Source: Sinorhizobium meliloti (lineage in GTDB: Bacteria; Pseudomonadota; Alphaproteobacteria; Rhizobiales; Rhizobiaceae). Taken from it: a DNA stretch of 64,000 nt. Location: the NCBI RefSeq assembly GCF_035610345.1, contig NZ_CP141214.1, positions 652,230 to 716,229 on the forward strand. The letters are read 5' to 3'. Below, in pieces: positions 27,342 to 35,236 of this stretch (positions are counted from its first letter, which is position 1; every line of letters begins with the position of its first letter). Position numbers and translations under genes: made by a program. Below the pieces are notes generated by a model that worked only from the letters and a program-made list of their open reading frames with translations, was not told where the DNA came from and ran no database searches.

Positions 27342-28967
27342 TCAGCGCGCATCATGGACGACGCGGCCCGCAAGCAGGGTCAGCACGCACTTTGTGTCCG
27401 AAAGGATGGTTTCGGGCGCGGCGGCCAGAAGGTCGTTGTCGAAGACGGCGATGTCCGCCCACTGACCGCGCACGAGCCGCCCTTTCACCCCCTCGGCTTT
27501 CTGCGAATAGGCGCCGTATTCCGTATAGGCCTGCAATGCCTCCTCGCGGCTCAGCCGTTCGGATGCCTCCAACACCGTGCCCCTGCCCGTCTGGCGCGTG
27601 AGCATCGCGTGCAGGTTCGGGAACGGATCCGGCGAGCAGACCGGGGAATCCGAGCCGGTCGACGGTTTCAGGCCCATGCGCATCCAGGTGCCGATCGGGT
27701 AGGATGACCGGCCGCGCTCCTCCCCGAGCACGGATATGTAGCTGTCGCCGAAATCGTGGATGAAGGCCATCTGCGGCGCAGGCAGAATACCGGCTGCCTT
27801 CATGCGTGCATTCTGATCCGGTGTGGAAAAGCCGCAATGCTCGACGCGATGGCGGCGATCGGGATCGGGATTTGCGGCAAGCGCCTTCTCGTAGGCCGTG
27901 ATGAGCTGCTCGATCGCGCCGTCGCCGATGGCGTGGCAGACCATCTGATAGCCGCGGTCGTGGCACGCCTTGACGACCGCCTCGACCTCCGCATCCGGCA
28001 GCATCTGCACGCCGATATTGTCCGGCTCGCCCCTGTAGGGCCTCGTCATCCAGGCGGTGCGCCCGCCAGCCGAGCCGTCGAGGAAGACCTTGACGCCGCC
28101 GACGCGTAGCATGTCGTCACCGGCGCCGGAAAGAAGGCCCGCGCGCCAGCAATCGTCGACGATGGAAACGCCGGGATCGCCGAGCAGGGTCAACCAGACG
28201 CGCACCGGCAGCCGGCCGGAAAGCTTGGCCATCTCATAAGCCTGGATTTCGGCAAAACCGGAGACCTGCCCCACGGCCGCATCCATGCAGCTGGTGATGC
28301 CGAAGGAGAGCAGATATCGCCCTGCCCGCTCGATACCGTCGATCAGGTCCTCGGTCGTTGCCGCCGGCATGGCGGCCCTGACGAGGCTCTGGGCGTTTTC
28401 CGCCAGGAAGCCGTTCAGCCGGCCCTCCGTGAGGCCGATTACGCCGCCTTCCGGCACGGCCGTCGCCTCGGTGATGCCGGCAAGCTCCAGAGCGCGGGAG
28501 TTGGCGACCGAGACATGGCCGCAGGCCCGTGTCAGCAGGACCGGGTGATCGGGGGCCACGCGATCGAGATCGTCGCGCGTCGGGTGCCGCCCCGTGTCGA
28601 GCTTGACCTGGTCATAGCCGCGGGCGCGCACCCAACCGCCCTTCGGCGTCGTGGCTGTGCGGTCGGAAATCCGGCCCAGCAGGGCGGCAAGCGTCGGCGC
28701 GCTGGCGGGCGTCGCGTCGACCCAGCCCATGGCCATGCCGGTTGCGATGAGATGCAGGTGGTTGTCGATGAGGCCGGGGGTGGCGAAGCGGCCTTCGAGA
28801 TCGATGACTTCGGTGTGCGGCCCCTTCAGGCCCGAAATGTCCGCATCGCTGCCGGTTGCGAGAACCTTGCCTTGCCACACGGCGAGAGCCTCGCTGATGC
28901 CCTCCTCCCGACCGCGCCAGATCCGGCCATTGATGAGGATAAGATCGGCTTCTATTCCGAGCGCCAT
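27342..28967 (-). CDS. Amidohydrolase family 3 enzyme (YtcJ-like)
   Basis: A 541-residue metal-dependent hydrolase: HLH in LIDNHLHL (near 66-70), GGVKVFLDGSAGGRTAWMTR in the middle, MVCHAIGDGAIEQL and HRVEHCGF (histidine ligands), and GSDSPV late. Members hydrolyse N-acyl or carbamate bonds of varied small molecules. It is the first gene of the importer operon, divergent from a LysR regulator, so it probably attacks the imported compound. ATG 28967 follows GGGGAG. No signal peptide, so it is cytoplasmic. Confidence 0.85.
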   Translation of the reverse strand: MALGIEADLILINGRIWRGREEGISEALAVWQGKVLATGSDADISGLKGPHTEVIDLEGRFATPGLIDNHLHLIATGMAMGWVDATPASAPTLAALLGRISDRTATTPKGGWVRARGYDQVKLDTGRHPTRDDLDRVAPDHPVLLTRACGHVSVANSRALELAGITEATAVPEGGVIGLTEGRLNGFLAENAQSLVRAAMPAATTEDLIDGIERAGRYLLSFGITSCMDAAVGQVSGFAEIQAYEMAKLSGRLPVRVWLTLLGDPGVSIVDDCWRAGLLSGAGDDMLRVGGVKVFLDGSAGGRTAWMTRPYRGEPDNIGVQMLPDAEVEAVVKACHDRGYQMVCHAIGDGAIEQLITAYEKALAANPDPDRRHRVEHCGFSTPDQNARMKAAGILPAPQMAFIHDFGDSYISVLGEERGRSSYPIGTWMRMGLKPSTGSDSPVCSPDPFPNLHAMLTRQTGRGTVLEASERLSREEALQAYTEYGAYSQKAEGVKGRLVRGQWADIAVFDNDLLAAAPETILSDTKCVLTLLAGRVVHDAR

Positions 28968-29147
28968 TCGCAACTCCCCCTGTCGGTCCCGGACAAGCCG
29001 GCACCTATTTCCTCCAGACGCAACGTGGAAGGTTGCAGTTGGCTTGGCCAATTCGCTTTTGGCAACAACCCATGCAGAATCGACATACCTATTTCGATTG
29101 AATGACTTATGATCGGCCGCAGCACGCGTGCAGCGAAGGAAGCGGAT
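28968..29147. promoter_or_regulatory. Divergent promoter region of amidohydrolase and LysR genes
   Basis: These 180 bases between the two divergent starts hold no gene. They contain the 8-bp palindrome TTGGCCAA (29044-29051) and the A/T-rich ATACCTATTTCGATTGAATG stretch near 29087-29106, where a LysR-type T-N11-A box and the LysR promoter would be expected. The actual site cannot be settled by eye. Confidence 0.4.
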
Positions 29148-30089
29148 ATGGAGATCAAGTGGCTGGAGGATTTCGTGACGCTTGCCGACACGTCCAGCTT
29201 CTCGCGCGCGGCCGAGCTGCGCAACGTGACCCAACCCGCCTTCAGCCGCCGGATCAAGCAGTTGGAGAGCTGGCTGGGCGCGACGCTCATCAGCCGCGCG
29301 ACCATGCCGGCCGAACTCACGCCCGCGGGGCGCAATTTCCTGCCCGTGGCACAGGAAGCGATCCGCACCTTCTACGCGGCGCGCGAAGTGCTGCGTCTCC
29401 CGCACGAGCCGGGCCTCATCCGCTTTGCCGCGCTGCATACGCTGACGGTCACCTTCTTTCCGCGCTGGCTGAAGGCGCTGGAAGCGGCGGGTGGATCATT
29501 CAGCACCTCGCTCATTCCGGACCGCGGCGGAATCGAAGCGAACCTCGACGCACTCGTTGGAGATGAGGCGGATTTCTTCCTGACCTATGCGCATCCGGAA
29601 GTGCCGTTTCATCTCGATAGCGGGCAGTTTTCCGCGCTGACCGTCGCCCATGACCGGCTGATCCCGCTGGTCGCGGCGGAGATCGTGCTGTCCGGCGATG
29701 CGCAGCCGGGACTGAACCTCCTCGACCGCGCCATCGCGCAGCCGCGGCTCGCCATCCCTTATCTCAGCTACGGCTTCAATTCCTTCTTCGGGGTCGCCCT
29801 GTCGCGCCTGCTGCTGCGCCGCCCGCCTTTCCGGCGCCGTACGACGCACGAAAACACGATCAGCGCCGGCCTGATGAACATGGCGGTGACGGGCGCGGGC
29901 GTATGCTGGCTGCCGGAGAGCCTGGCCCGCGAGGAAATCGATGCGCGCCGCCTCGTGCCTGCCTCTGCCGACGAGGGTTGGAACCTCGACCTCGAGATCC
30001 GCCTTTACCGCCACGCAGCGAGCCGCAACCGCAAGGTCGAGGAACTATGGGCGACGGCGCAGCGGCTCCTGGAACCCGCACCGGCCTGA
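29148..30089 (+). CDS. LysR-family transcriptional regulator
   Basis: A 313-residue protein with a standard LysR winged helix at 1-60 (MEIKWLEDFVTLADTSSFSR, AAELRNVTQPAFSRRIKQLE) and a C-terminal effector domain. ATG 29148 is preceded by GAAGGA. It is divergent from the amidohydrolase/dipeptide-importer operon and is almost certainly its regulator. It converges on the P1 peptidase gene with only 17 bases between the stops. The inducer is presumably the imported peptide or its product. Confidence 0.9.
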   Translation: MEIKWLEDFVTLADTSSFSRAAELRNVTQPAFSRRIKQLESWLGATLISRATMPAELTPAGRNFLPVAQEAIRTFYAAREVLRLPHEPGLIRFAALHTLTVTFFPRWLKALEAAGGSFSTSLIPDRGGIEANLDALVGDEADFFLTYAHPEVPFHLDSGQFSALTVAHDRLIPLVAAEIVLSGDAQPGLNLLDRAIAQPRLAIPYLSYGFNSFFGVALSRLLLRRPPFRRRTTHENTISAGLMNMAVTGAGVCWLPESLAREEIDARRLVPASADEGWNLDLEIRLYRHAASRNRKVEELWATAQRLLEPAPA

Positions 30090-30106
30090 TCAGACCTTAG
30101 CGAAGA

Positions 30107-31144
30107 TCATGGGGACGGGTTCTCCTTCAGCCAGTCGGCAAGGCAGGGATAGATGCGGCCGTTGCGCGCCAGCATGGCGGAGGCCATGCAGAGCGCGTTC
30201 AGGACCGCCTCCTGCGTCGTCTCGGCGGCGGCGCGGAAGGCGATGTCGATGTGGCCGTCGGCGAGCCGCACCTGCGTGGCGAACGGCGCGGCGGGTTCAT
30301 GGTCCACCGGGTCGGCGGTGGTGAAACAGAGGGCGACATCGCCGCTGCCATGGCCCCAGAAGGCACCGAGCCGGGCAAGGCCCGCGCCGGCGCGCCGCGC
30401 GACCCGCTGCAATTGGCGATCTGCCAAGGGAAGATCGGTCGCCATGACGACGATGACGGAGCCGCGCTCGGGATCGGCCGGCGCTCGCGGATCGGGCCGG
30501 CGCCCGTCCGGCAGGACGAGGTCTCCCGCCGCGCCGAAATTGGCAAGGACCAGCGTGCCGAGCGTGAAGTCGCGCTTGCCGATCCGCATGCGCCGCGAGG
30601 CCGTGCCGATGCCGGCCTTGAATCCGAAGGCGGTCATGCCGGAGCCGGCGCCGACCGCACCCTGCTCCACCGGCCCCGTGCGCGCGGCGTCCAGCGCCGC
30701 CTCCGCGTCGGCGGGCCTTACGGCCAGCGCCTGAATGTCGCTGATGCTGCCGTCATTGCACTCGCAGACCAGCGCATTGACCGTCGAGGTCCTTCGCCCG
30801 ATCTCCGGATTGGCGGCGATGGCGCGGCGGACCAGCGCTTCGGTGCAGGCGGCAACGCCGAAGGTGTTGGTGAGCAGGATCGGCGTCTCGATCGTGCCGA
30901 GTTCGGCCACCTGCATCAGCCCCGCCGATTTGCCGAAGCCGTTGATGACCTCCACCGCCGCCCGCGGCTTCACGCGGAAGACGTCGCCTGCATGCGGGAG
31001 GATCGCCGTGACCCCGGTGAAGAGGCCCTCGCCGCGCAGCGACCGGTGGCCGACCGAAACGCCCGCTACGTCCGTAATGGCATTGCCCGGCCCCGGTTCC
31101 AGCCTGCCCTGCGGGATCAGCTTCAGTTCGCGTGCGGTCTTCAT
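30107..31144 (-). CDS. P1-family (DmpA/BapA-like) self-processing aminopeptidase
   Basis: A 345-residue member of the DmpA (L-aminopeptidase / D-Ala-esterase) family: GPGNAITDVAGVSVGHRSL at the N-terminus, GAGSGMTAFGFKAGIGTASR in the middle. The likely self-cleavage site is Gly228-Ser229 in ERGSVIVVMATDLPL, leaving a beta chain of 117 residues with N-terminal Ser as nucleophile, as in DmpA. Members release N-terminal D- or beta-amino acids. ATG follows GGGAGGGG. A perfect 17-bp palindrome lies 25 bases upstream. Confidence 0.85.
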   Translation of the reverse strand: MKTARELKLIPQGRLEPGPGNAITDVAGVSVGHRSLRGEGLFTGVTAILPHAGDVFRVKPRAAVEVINGFGKSAGLMQVAELGTIETPILLTNTFGVAACTEALVRRAIAANPEIGRRTSTVNALVCECNDGSISDIQALAVRPADAEAALDAARTGPVEQGAVGAGSGMTAFGFKAGIGTASRRMRIGKRDFTLGTLVLANFGAAGDLVLPDGRRPDPRAPADPERGSVIVVMATDLPLADRQLQRVARRAGAGLARLGAFWGHGSGDVALCFTTADPVDHEPAAPFATQVRLADGHIDIAFRAAAETTQEAVLNALCMASAMLARNGRIYPCLADWLKENPSP

Positions 31145-31169
31145 ATCGCCCCTCCCTGCATCGCTTTTT

Positions 31170-31186
31170 CTGGTTCAGTGAACCAG
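31170..31186 (-). promoter_or_regulatory. Perfect 17-bp palindromic operator before the P1 peptidase gene
   Basis: CTGGTTCAGTGAACCAG is an 8-1-8 palindrome centred on one G. It overlaps a TTGACT element (31190-31185 on the minus strand) that could be the -35 box of the peptidase promoter, so a repressor bound here would block it. The regulator is not identified; the LysR gene nearby is a candidate only in the loosest sense, since LysR sites have other geometry. Confidence 0.5.
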
Positions 31187-31194
31187 TCAACGGA

Positions 31195-31301
31195 TCTAGA
31201 CCATTTCAACGTTTCATAGAACACTGAAATGCTCTAACCGTTTGATCCAACGCACTTCCGGACGGAAAACCGTTACACACTTTTCCTGGAAGTGCTCTAG
31301 A
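31195..31301. repeat. RIME-like double-palindrome element, copy B
   Basis: TCTAGA (31195), then CATTTCA (31202-31208) with TGAAATG (31225-31231), then GCACTTCCGG with CTGGAAGTGC and TCTAGA. The second palindrome is almost identical to copy A (3914-4016). The loop of the first palindrome is inverted relative to copy A: it reads as the reverse complement of A. Its last CTAG provides the stop codon of the D-amino-acid-transaminase-like gene. Confidence 0.8.
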
Positions 31302-32148
31302 CCGGAACGCCGGCCGCTTCCAGATAGAGGGCCTGGAGTTTTCGGGTCATCGGACCGGGCTTGCCGTTGCCGACGACCCGGTCGCCGATGCGTACGACGG
31401 GCATGACGAGGCTGGAGGCGGAGGTCTGGAACGCCTCGGCGGCGCCCTGCGCCTCGTGGGGCGCGAAGGGGCGCTCCTCGATCGCGAGACCCTCGGCGGC
31501 ACAGAGCAGTGCGAGGGCACGCTGCGTGCAGCCCGGCAGCGTCGCGCGCGACGCCGCGCGGGTGAGAATGTGTCCGTCACCGGTGATGACATGGGCCGTG
31601 GAGGATGCGCCCTCCGTCACCAGCCCGTTCTCCACCAGCCAGACATCGTCGAAACCGCGGGCGCGCGCTGCCTGTTTCGCCAGGACCTGACCGAGCAGCA
31701 TAGAGGTCTTGATGTCGCGTCGGCTCCAGCGGGGGTCGTCGGCCAGATCGACCGATATGCCGTCCTGCTGAGCCTTCGTGCCGGTCAGCGTCTTCGCCTG
31801 CGTGAAGCCGACGAACCGCGGCACCAGCGCGTCGGAATAGAGAAAGTCGCGATCCGCCTCGCCGCGCGAGACCTGCAGATAGACCGTGCCGTCCCGCAAG
31901 CCGTTGCGGGCGATCAGTTCCGCCTGGACGCCGGCAATCTCCCTGCGCGAGAGGGCAAGCGGAATGGCGAGTTCTCTCAGCGAACGTTCCAGACGGCCAA
32001 GATGCAGATCGTTGTCGATCATCCGTCCGCCGATAACCGCCGTCACTTCGTAGACGGCGTCACCGAACAGGAAGCCGCGATCGAAAAGCCCGATGCGGGC
32101 CTGCTCCTCCGGCAGAAATTGACCGTGGACATAGACGATCCTGCCCAT
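31297..32148 (-). CDS. D-amino-acid-transaminase-like class IV aminotransferase
   Basis: A 283-residue fold-type IV PLP enzyme starting MGRIVYVHGQFLPEEQARIG, with RGFLFGDAVYEVTAVIGG (24-41), PLP lysine 147 in RRDIKTSMLLG and ENGLVTEGASSTAHVI binding the cofactor phosphate. The closest pattern is D-alanine aminotransferase rather than branched-chain aminotransferase, which fits the neighbouring DmpA-type peptidase. ATG 32148 follows AAGGGGAAC; upstream in-frame codons are not conserved. The stop codon lies inside RIME copy B. Confidence 0.85.
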   Translation of the reverse strand: MGRIVYVHGQFLPEEQARIGLFDRGFLFGDAVYEVTAVIGGRMIDNDLHLGRLERSLRELAIPLALSRREIAGVQAELIARNGLRDGTVYLQVSRGEADRDFLYSDALVPRFVGFTQAKTLTGTKAQQDGISVDLADDPRWSRRDIKTSMLLGQVLAKQAARARGFDDVWLVENGLVTEGASSTAHVITGDGHILTRAASRATLPGCTQRALALLCAAEGLAIEERPFAPHEAQGAAEAFQTSASSLVMPVVRIGDRVVGNGKPGPMTRKLQALYLEAAGVPV

Positions 32149-32230
32149 GTGTTCCCCTTGCTGTGCCTGCTGCCCTGCAGCGCCGCGCCTCTTTGGGGCG
32201 CGCAAAGGTCGCTGCAGAATCGTCAACTTG

Positions 32231-32270
32231 CCGCATGTCTCCTTTCACCGGTCCGAAAGGAGACATGCGG
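32231..32270. repeat. Perfect 16-bp-stem hairpin
   Basis: CCGCATGTCTCCTTTC (32231-32246) pairs without mismatch with GAAAGGAGACATGCGG (32255-32270) over an 8-base loop that itself contains ACCGGT. It lies between the aminotransferase start (32148) and the BA14K stop (32402), both minus strand. No T run follows, so it is not a simple terminator. It may be a REP-like element, a processing site or a protein target. Confidence 0.8.
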
Positions 32271-32401
32271 TCATCACGGAACATAGGAGCGACTTGCCGC
32301 GGCTGACCAATTCAATTCGCGCAGCATCCTATGCAAAATTTGCCTGAGATGATTTCAGTCGGATGGAACGGTCTCCTGGTGCAGATCGCCCAGGCGCCTC
32401 G

Positions 32402-33109
32402 TTACCGGCACTGCTTGCGCGGGCCGCCGCTGTAAGGCTGGTAACTATTGTCTTCCGGGCGGTAGGAGCGGTAGCGGCTGAAGCAATAGGCAACGTGTTC
32501 CTGCGTCAGTCTGATTGGCTCGCCACTGTCGGCCCCATTGTCGGCCGAGTATTCCATCTGCGTCGAGGGGTCATCGGCCTCTTCCGCATCGATACCGCGC
32601 GTTACAGGCGAAATATCCTCCGACGGCCCCCACGCCGCATCCATGTAGGGTGAGTTGCAGGTCCGCCGTCCGCCACTGAAAGATCTGTAGCTGTTGTCGA
32701 ACGGACGATAACTGCGATAGCGTTTCGCGCACCATTCCGCATGAGCGGTGGGCACTGTCGACGCCGTCGGCTGCTCCTGCGCCGGCGGCGGTTGAATTGA
32801 AGCGGTGGCCGTCTTGTCCAAAGGCTCCGGGGCGCCTTCCTTCTCGGCCTCGTTGCCCATTGCGGGCGTCTCGGACTCTCTCGAAGCGTTAAGGTCGGAC
32901 GGCGCGGAGCGGGCGGGCAGCCTCTCGAATTGCTGGGCCGCCCTGTCGACTGCTCGCGGCTGCTTGGTCCATATTTCCGCCTGGTTCACGTCCAGCTGTG
33001 GCTGGCGCGCAGGCTTGCCGGTAAGGAACAAGACTGCGACGACCGCTCCGCTCAGGAACAACGCGAGAGACAGGACGAACCCGCCAAATACCGCCAACGC
33101 CGTTTTCAC
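32402..33109 (-). CDS. BA14K-family membrane-anchored protein with two BA14K motifs
   Basis: A 235-residue protein with an N-terminal membrane helix (about 5-29), a disordered Pro/Glu-rich linker (35-120), then two copies of the BA14K cysteine motif: [20 protein letters not shown] (about 126-145) and [20 protein letters not shown] near the C-terminus. BA14K proteins, first known from Brucella as an immunoreactive 14-kDa lectin-like antigen, normally have one motif. The start is GTG 33109 after AGGAGG. Probably faces the periplasm. No operon partner. Confidence 0.85.
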   Translation of the reverse strand: MKTALAVFGGFVLSLALFLSGAVVAVLFLTGKPARQPQLDVNQAEIWTKQPRAVDRAAQQFERLPARSAPSDLNASRESETPAMGNEAEKEGAPEPLDKTATASIQPPPAQEQPTASTVPTAHAEWCAKRYRSYRPFDNSYRSFSGGRRTCNSPYMDAAWGPSEDISPVTRGIDAEEADDPSTQMEYSADNGADSGEPIRLTQEHVAYCFSRYRSYRPEDNSYQPYSGGPRKQCR

Positions 33110-33232
33110 TTAAGCCTCCTTCGTCTTCCACGAAGAAATGCAAGGGCTCGGTCTCAAGTTCCGACGATGCCTCAGAATGCTTGAGCTTTCGGGATAGTGA
33201 GCGGCGGTGCCGGTGCTCCGGTCGACGAAAAC

Positions 33233-33631
33233 CTATGCCGCCCCGGGAATGCGCGCGATGACTTTGATCTCGAAATCGAACCCGGCAAGCCAGTTCACGC
33301 CCAGCGCGGTCCAGTTGGGATAGGGTGGAGCGCTGAAGATCTGATTCTTGACGGTCATGATGGTCTCGAACTGGTTCTCGGGGTCGGTGTGGAACGTGGT
33401 CACATCGACTATATCGTCGAAGGTGCAGCCCGCCGCATTCAGCGTCGCCCGCAGATTTTCGAAAGCCAGTTGGACCTGGCGTTTGAAATCCGGTTCCGGG
33501 CTACCATCGGAACGGCTGCCGACCTGCCCGGAGACGAACAGGAGGTCGCCGGAGCGGATCGCGGCTGAATATCCGTGAGCTTCGTACAGGGCATGCCGAT
33601 CGGCGGGAAAGATTGCGTCGCGTCGCGTCAT
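33233..33631 (-). CDS. RidA-family protein
   Basis: A 132-residue RidA/YjgF-type protein: SGDLLFVSGQVGSRSDGSPE (about 27-46), FENLRATLNAAGCTFDDIVD in the centre and the late conserved segment PNWTALGVNWLAG. Family members form trimers that deaminate reactive enamine/imine intermediates. The usual catalytic Arg near the C-terminal end (…R in ExxAxxP-like context) is not obvious, so activity may differ. ATG 33631 follows AGGA. The promoter region holds two palindromes. Confidence 0.8.
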   Translation of the reverse strand: MTRRDAIFPADRHALYEAHGYSAAIRSGDLLFVSGQVGSRSDGSPEPDFKRQVQLAFENLRATLNAAGCTFDDIVDVTTFHTDPENQFETIMTVKNQIFSAPPYPNWTALGVNWLAGFDFEIKVIARIPGAA

Positions 33632-33695
33632 CTGGTCATTCCTTTTCAACGTTTCTGCCGGCGCTGGGTGATTGTCACATCACGCTACCGGCTCT

Positions 33696-33712
33696 ACATA
33701 CGCGGCGTATGT
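33696..33712 (-). promoter_or_regulatory. Palindromic operator 1 of the RidA-like gene
   Basis: ACATACGCGGCGTATGT is a perfect 8-1-8 palindrome lying where the -10 region of the RidA-like gene should be (about 17 bases past the TTGACA box). TetR-family repressors commonly bind such sites. No regulator gene is adjacent. Confidence 0.55.
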
Positions 33713-33743
33713 GAACCAGCGTCTGCAGCGTCTGTCAACTCAA

Positions 33744-33760
33744 ATATACGCGACGTATGT
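33744..33760 (-). promoter_or_regulatory. Palindromic operator 2 of the RidA-like gene
   Basis: ATATACGCGACGTATGT matches operator 1 at 14 of 17 positions and lies 48 bases from it (centre to centre), just upstream of the TTGACA box. Two similar operators bracketing one promoter suggest cooperative repression. Confidence 0.5.
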
Positions 33761-33917
33761 GAAACGCATCGAAATTGTTCGGACGAACTTGGAACAGTCG
33801 ATCGGCCGCTTGCCACCTGCCCCGACACTCGCTGCAATGACACAAGCGTTTGCCCCTATTCGTACCTTGAAAGGGCACGTGCTACGGATTGGCGGCACTC
33901 GGGGAGCAGCGCACAAC

Positions 33918-34250
33918 TCAATCCCTTGATCGAGCGTCGAGCTCGAACAAATGGTGGTGGATGTGGCCTTCGAACATCTCCAACAGACCCTTGGTCAGTT
34001 CGCGGCTCTCGTAGCGCACGGGCGACTCCAATGCTCGCGCCAAAGCAGCGCGATCATCATAGATGGTGGAAAGGATCATCGCGAAAACCGGTGCCCCTTC
34101 ATCCCGGTCGACGGCATGGAGCACCCGGACTTCCCTGACGCCCGGAAAGGCCCGCCACAGAGGCAGCAGCTTCTCCTCGACATAGTCGCGGAATGCCTGC
34201 TCCCGGCCAGGATGGATGGTCCCCTCGAACAGGGCCTGGCGAACGATCAT
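33918..34250 (-). CDS. Small dimeric alpha/beta-barrel-type protein
   Basis: A 110-residue protein with the ferredoxin-like pattern of EthD/antibiotic-monooxygenase domains: beta strand IVRQALFEGTIHPGREQAFR, helix DYVEEKLLPLWRAFPGVREV, then repeated strand/helix and an end with HIHHHLFEL. No clear catalytic residues, and the substrate is unknown. It follows the 2-hydroxyacid dehydrogenase by 15 bases and is probably the last gene of the amino-acid importer operon. Confidence 0.7.
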   Translation of the reverse strand: MIVRQALFEGTIHPGREQAFRDYVEEKLLPLWRAFPGVREVRVLHAVDRDEGAPVFAMILSTIYDDRAALARALESPVRYESRELTKGLLEMFEGHIHHHLFELDARSRD

Positions 34251-34265
34251 GATATCTTCTCCCGC

Positions 34266-35204
34266 TCAGTTGACGGTGTTCGGCGCTCTTTCGCCGGCAA
34301 AGTGGGCGGCGAGATTTGCAAGCACGAGCTTTCCCATGGCCATGCGCGTCTCGACCGTCGCGCTGCCCTGATGCGGCATGAGCACCGTATTCGGCGTGGT
34401 GTGGAATTCGCTTCGGATTGCGGGTTCGTTGACGAAGACATCAAGCCCCGCACCCGCGATCGTTCCGGACCTCAACGCCTCGATCAGAGCCTCCTCGTCG
34501 ACGACGTTGCCACGCGCGACATTTACCACGATACCCTCGGGACCGAGCGCCTGAAGAAGGGATGCGTCGACGATGTTCTGCGTCGCCGCACTCGCCGCCA
34601 CGCAGACGGCCAAAACGTCGCTGTCGCGGGCGAGATCGACTGGACTTTGATGGGCGATCCAGTCGACGCCGGAAAGCGTGGACCGGTTCCAGTATCGCAC
34701 CGACATGCCGAAGGCCTCCGCGCGCGACGCCAATGCCCGCCCGATCTGACCAAGGCCGAGTACGCCGATCCGCTTTCCCTTGGGGCTATGGCCGAGCGGT
34801 AATTGTTCGCCCGCGGCCCAGCGGCCTTCGCGCACCAGCCTGTCGCCATCGCCGACCCTCCGCAGGACGGCGAGCATGAGCGCGATACCGAGGTCAGCGA
34901 CGTCGTCCGCAAGGACACCCGGCGTCGTCGTCACATCGATGTTGCGACTGCGCGCGCGGGCGAGATCCACCTTGTCCGTCCCGACCCCGTTGATTGCGAT
35001 GATCCCCAATGATGGAAGCTTCTCGATCCATTCATTGGAAAGGCCCGCGCCGCCGCCCGTGGCAACAGCGCGGATCGATGGGAGCGCCGCTTCGAGCGCT
35101 GGCCGATCGGCGGCCTGGTAAAGCCTGTGAACCGTATAATTCCGCTGCAGTTCGTCCATGACGAACGGCATCATCGGCTCCACGAGCAATAGATCTGGTT
35201 TCAC
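34266..35204 (-). CDS. D-isomer-specific 2-hydroxyacid dehydrogenase
   Basis: A 312-residue NAD(P)-dependent enzyme with the Rossmann motif GVLGLGQIGRALAS (about 144-157) and the family triad: Arg in NVARGNVVDEEAL, Glu in DVFVNEP and His in MPHQGSAT. It reduces a 2-oxoacid or oxidises a D-2-hydroxyacid; glyoxylate/hydroxypyruvate-type substrates are common. GTG 35204 is chosen (TTG 35219 is possible). It belongs to the amino-acid ABC operon, so it may act on the deaminated ligand. Confidence 0.85.
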   Translation of the reverse strand: MKPDLLLVEPMMPFVMDELQRNYTVHRLYQAADRPALEAALPSIRAVATGGGAGLSNEWIEKLPSLGIIAINGVGTDKVDLARARSRNIDVTTTPGVLADDVADLGIALMLAVLRRVGDGDRLVREGRWAAGEQLPLGHSPKGKRIGVLGLGQIGRALASRAEAFGMSVRYWNRSTLSGVDWIAHQSPVDLARDSDVLAVCVAASAATQNIVDASLLQALGPEGIVVNVARGNVVDEEALIEALRSGTIAGAGLDVFVNEPAIRSEFHTTPNTVLMPHQGSATVETRMAMGKLVLANLAAHFAGERAPNTVN

Positions 35205-35236
35205 GATTCGAAACTCCAATTACCGGGATGTGGCCA

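Larger units (their letters stand above)
33650..33917. other. Intergenic region upstream of the RidA-like gene
   Basis: These 268 bases carry no convincing gene. The RidA-side half has a TTGACA box on the minus strand (33738-33733) flanked by two palindromic operators. The right half (33765-33917) shows nothing recognisable. Confidence 0.5.

Noticed and set aside
25783..27465. 560-codon plus-strand open frame
   Set aside because: It lies entirely opposite the peptide-binding-protein gene, has no recognisable domain and is the expected antisense shadow of a high-GC gene.
30107..31144. Apparent loss of the catalytic Ser of the P1 peptidase near GLARLGAFWG
   Set aside because: The nucleophile of this family is the Ser after the Gly at the self-cleavage site. 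Gly228-Ser229 in ERGSVIVV fits and leaves a beta chain of the expected size, so the enzyme looks intact.
33672..33929. 85-codon plus-strand ORF in the RidA upstream region
   Set aside because: Its repeated TYAAYVN/IYATYVK pattern simply reflects translation of the two palindromic operators; no ribosome site or homology.
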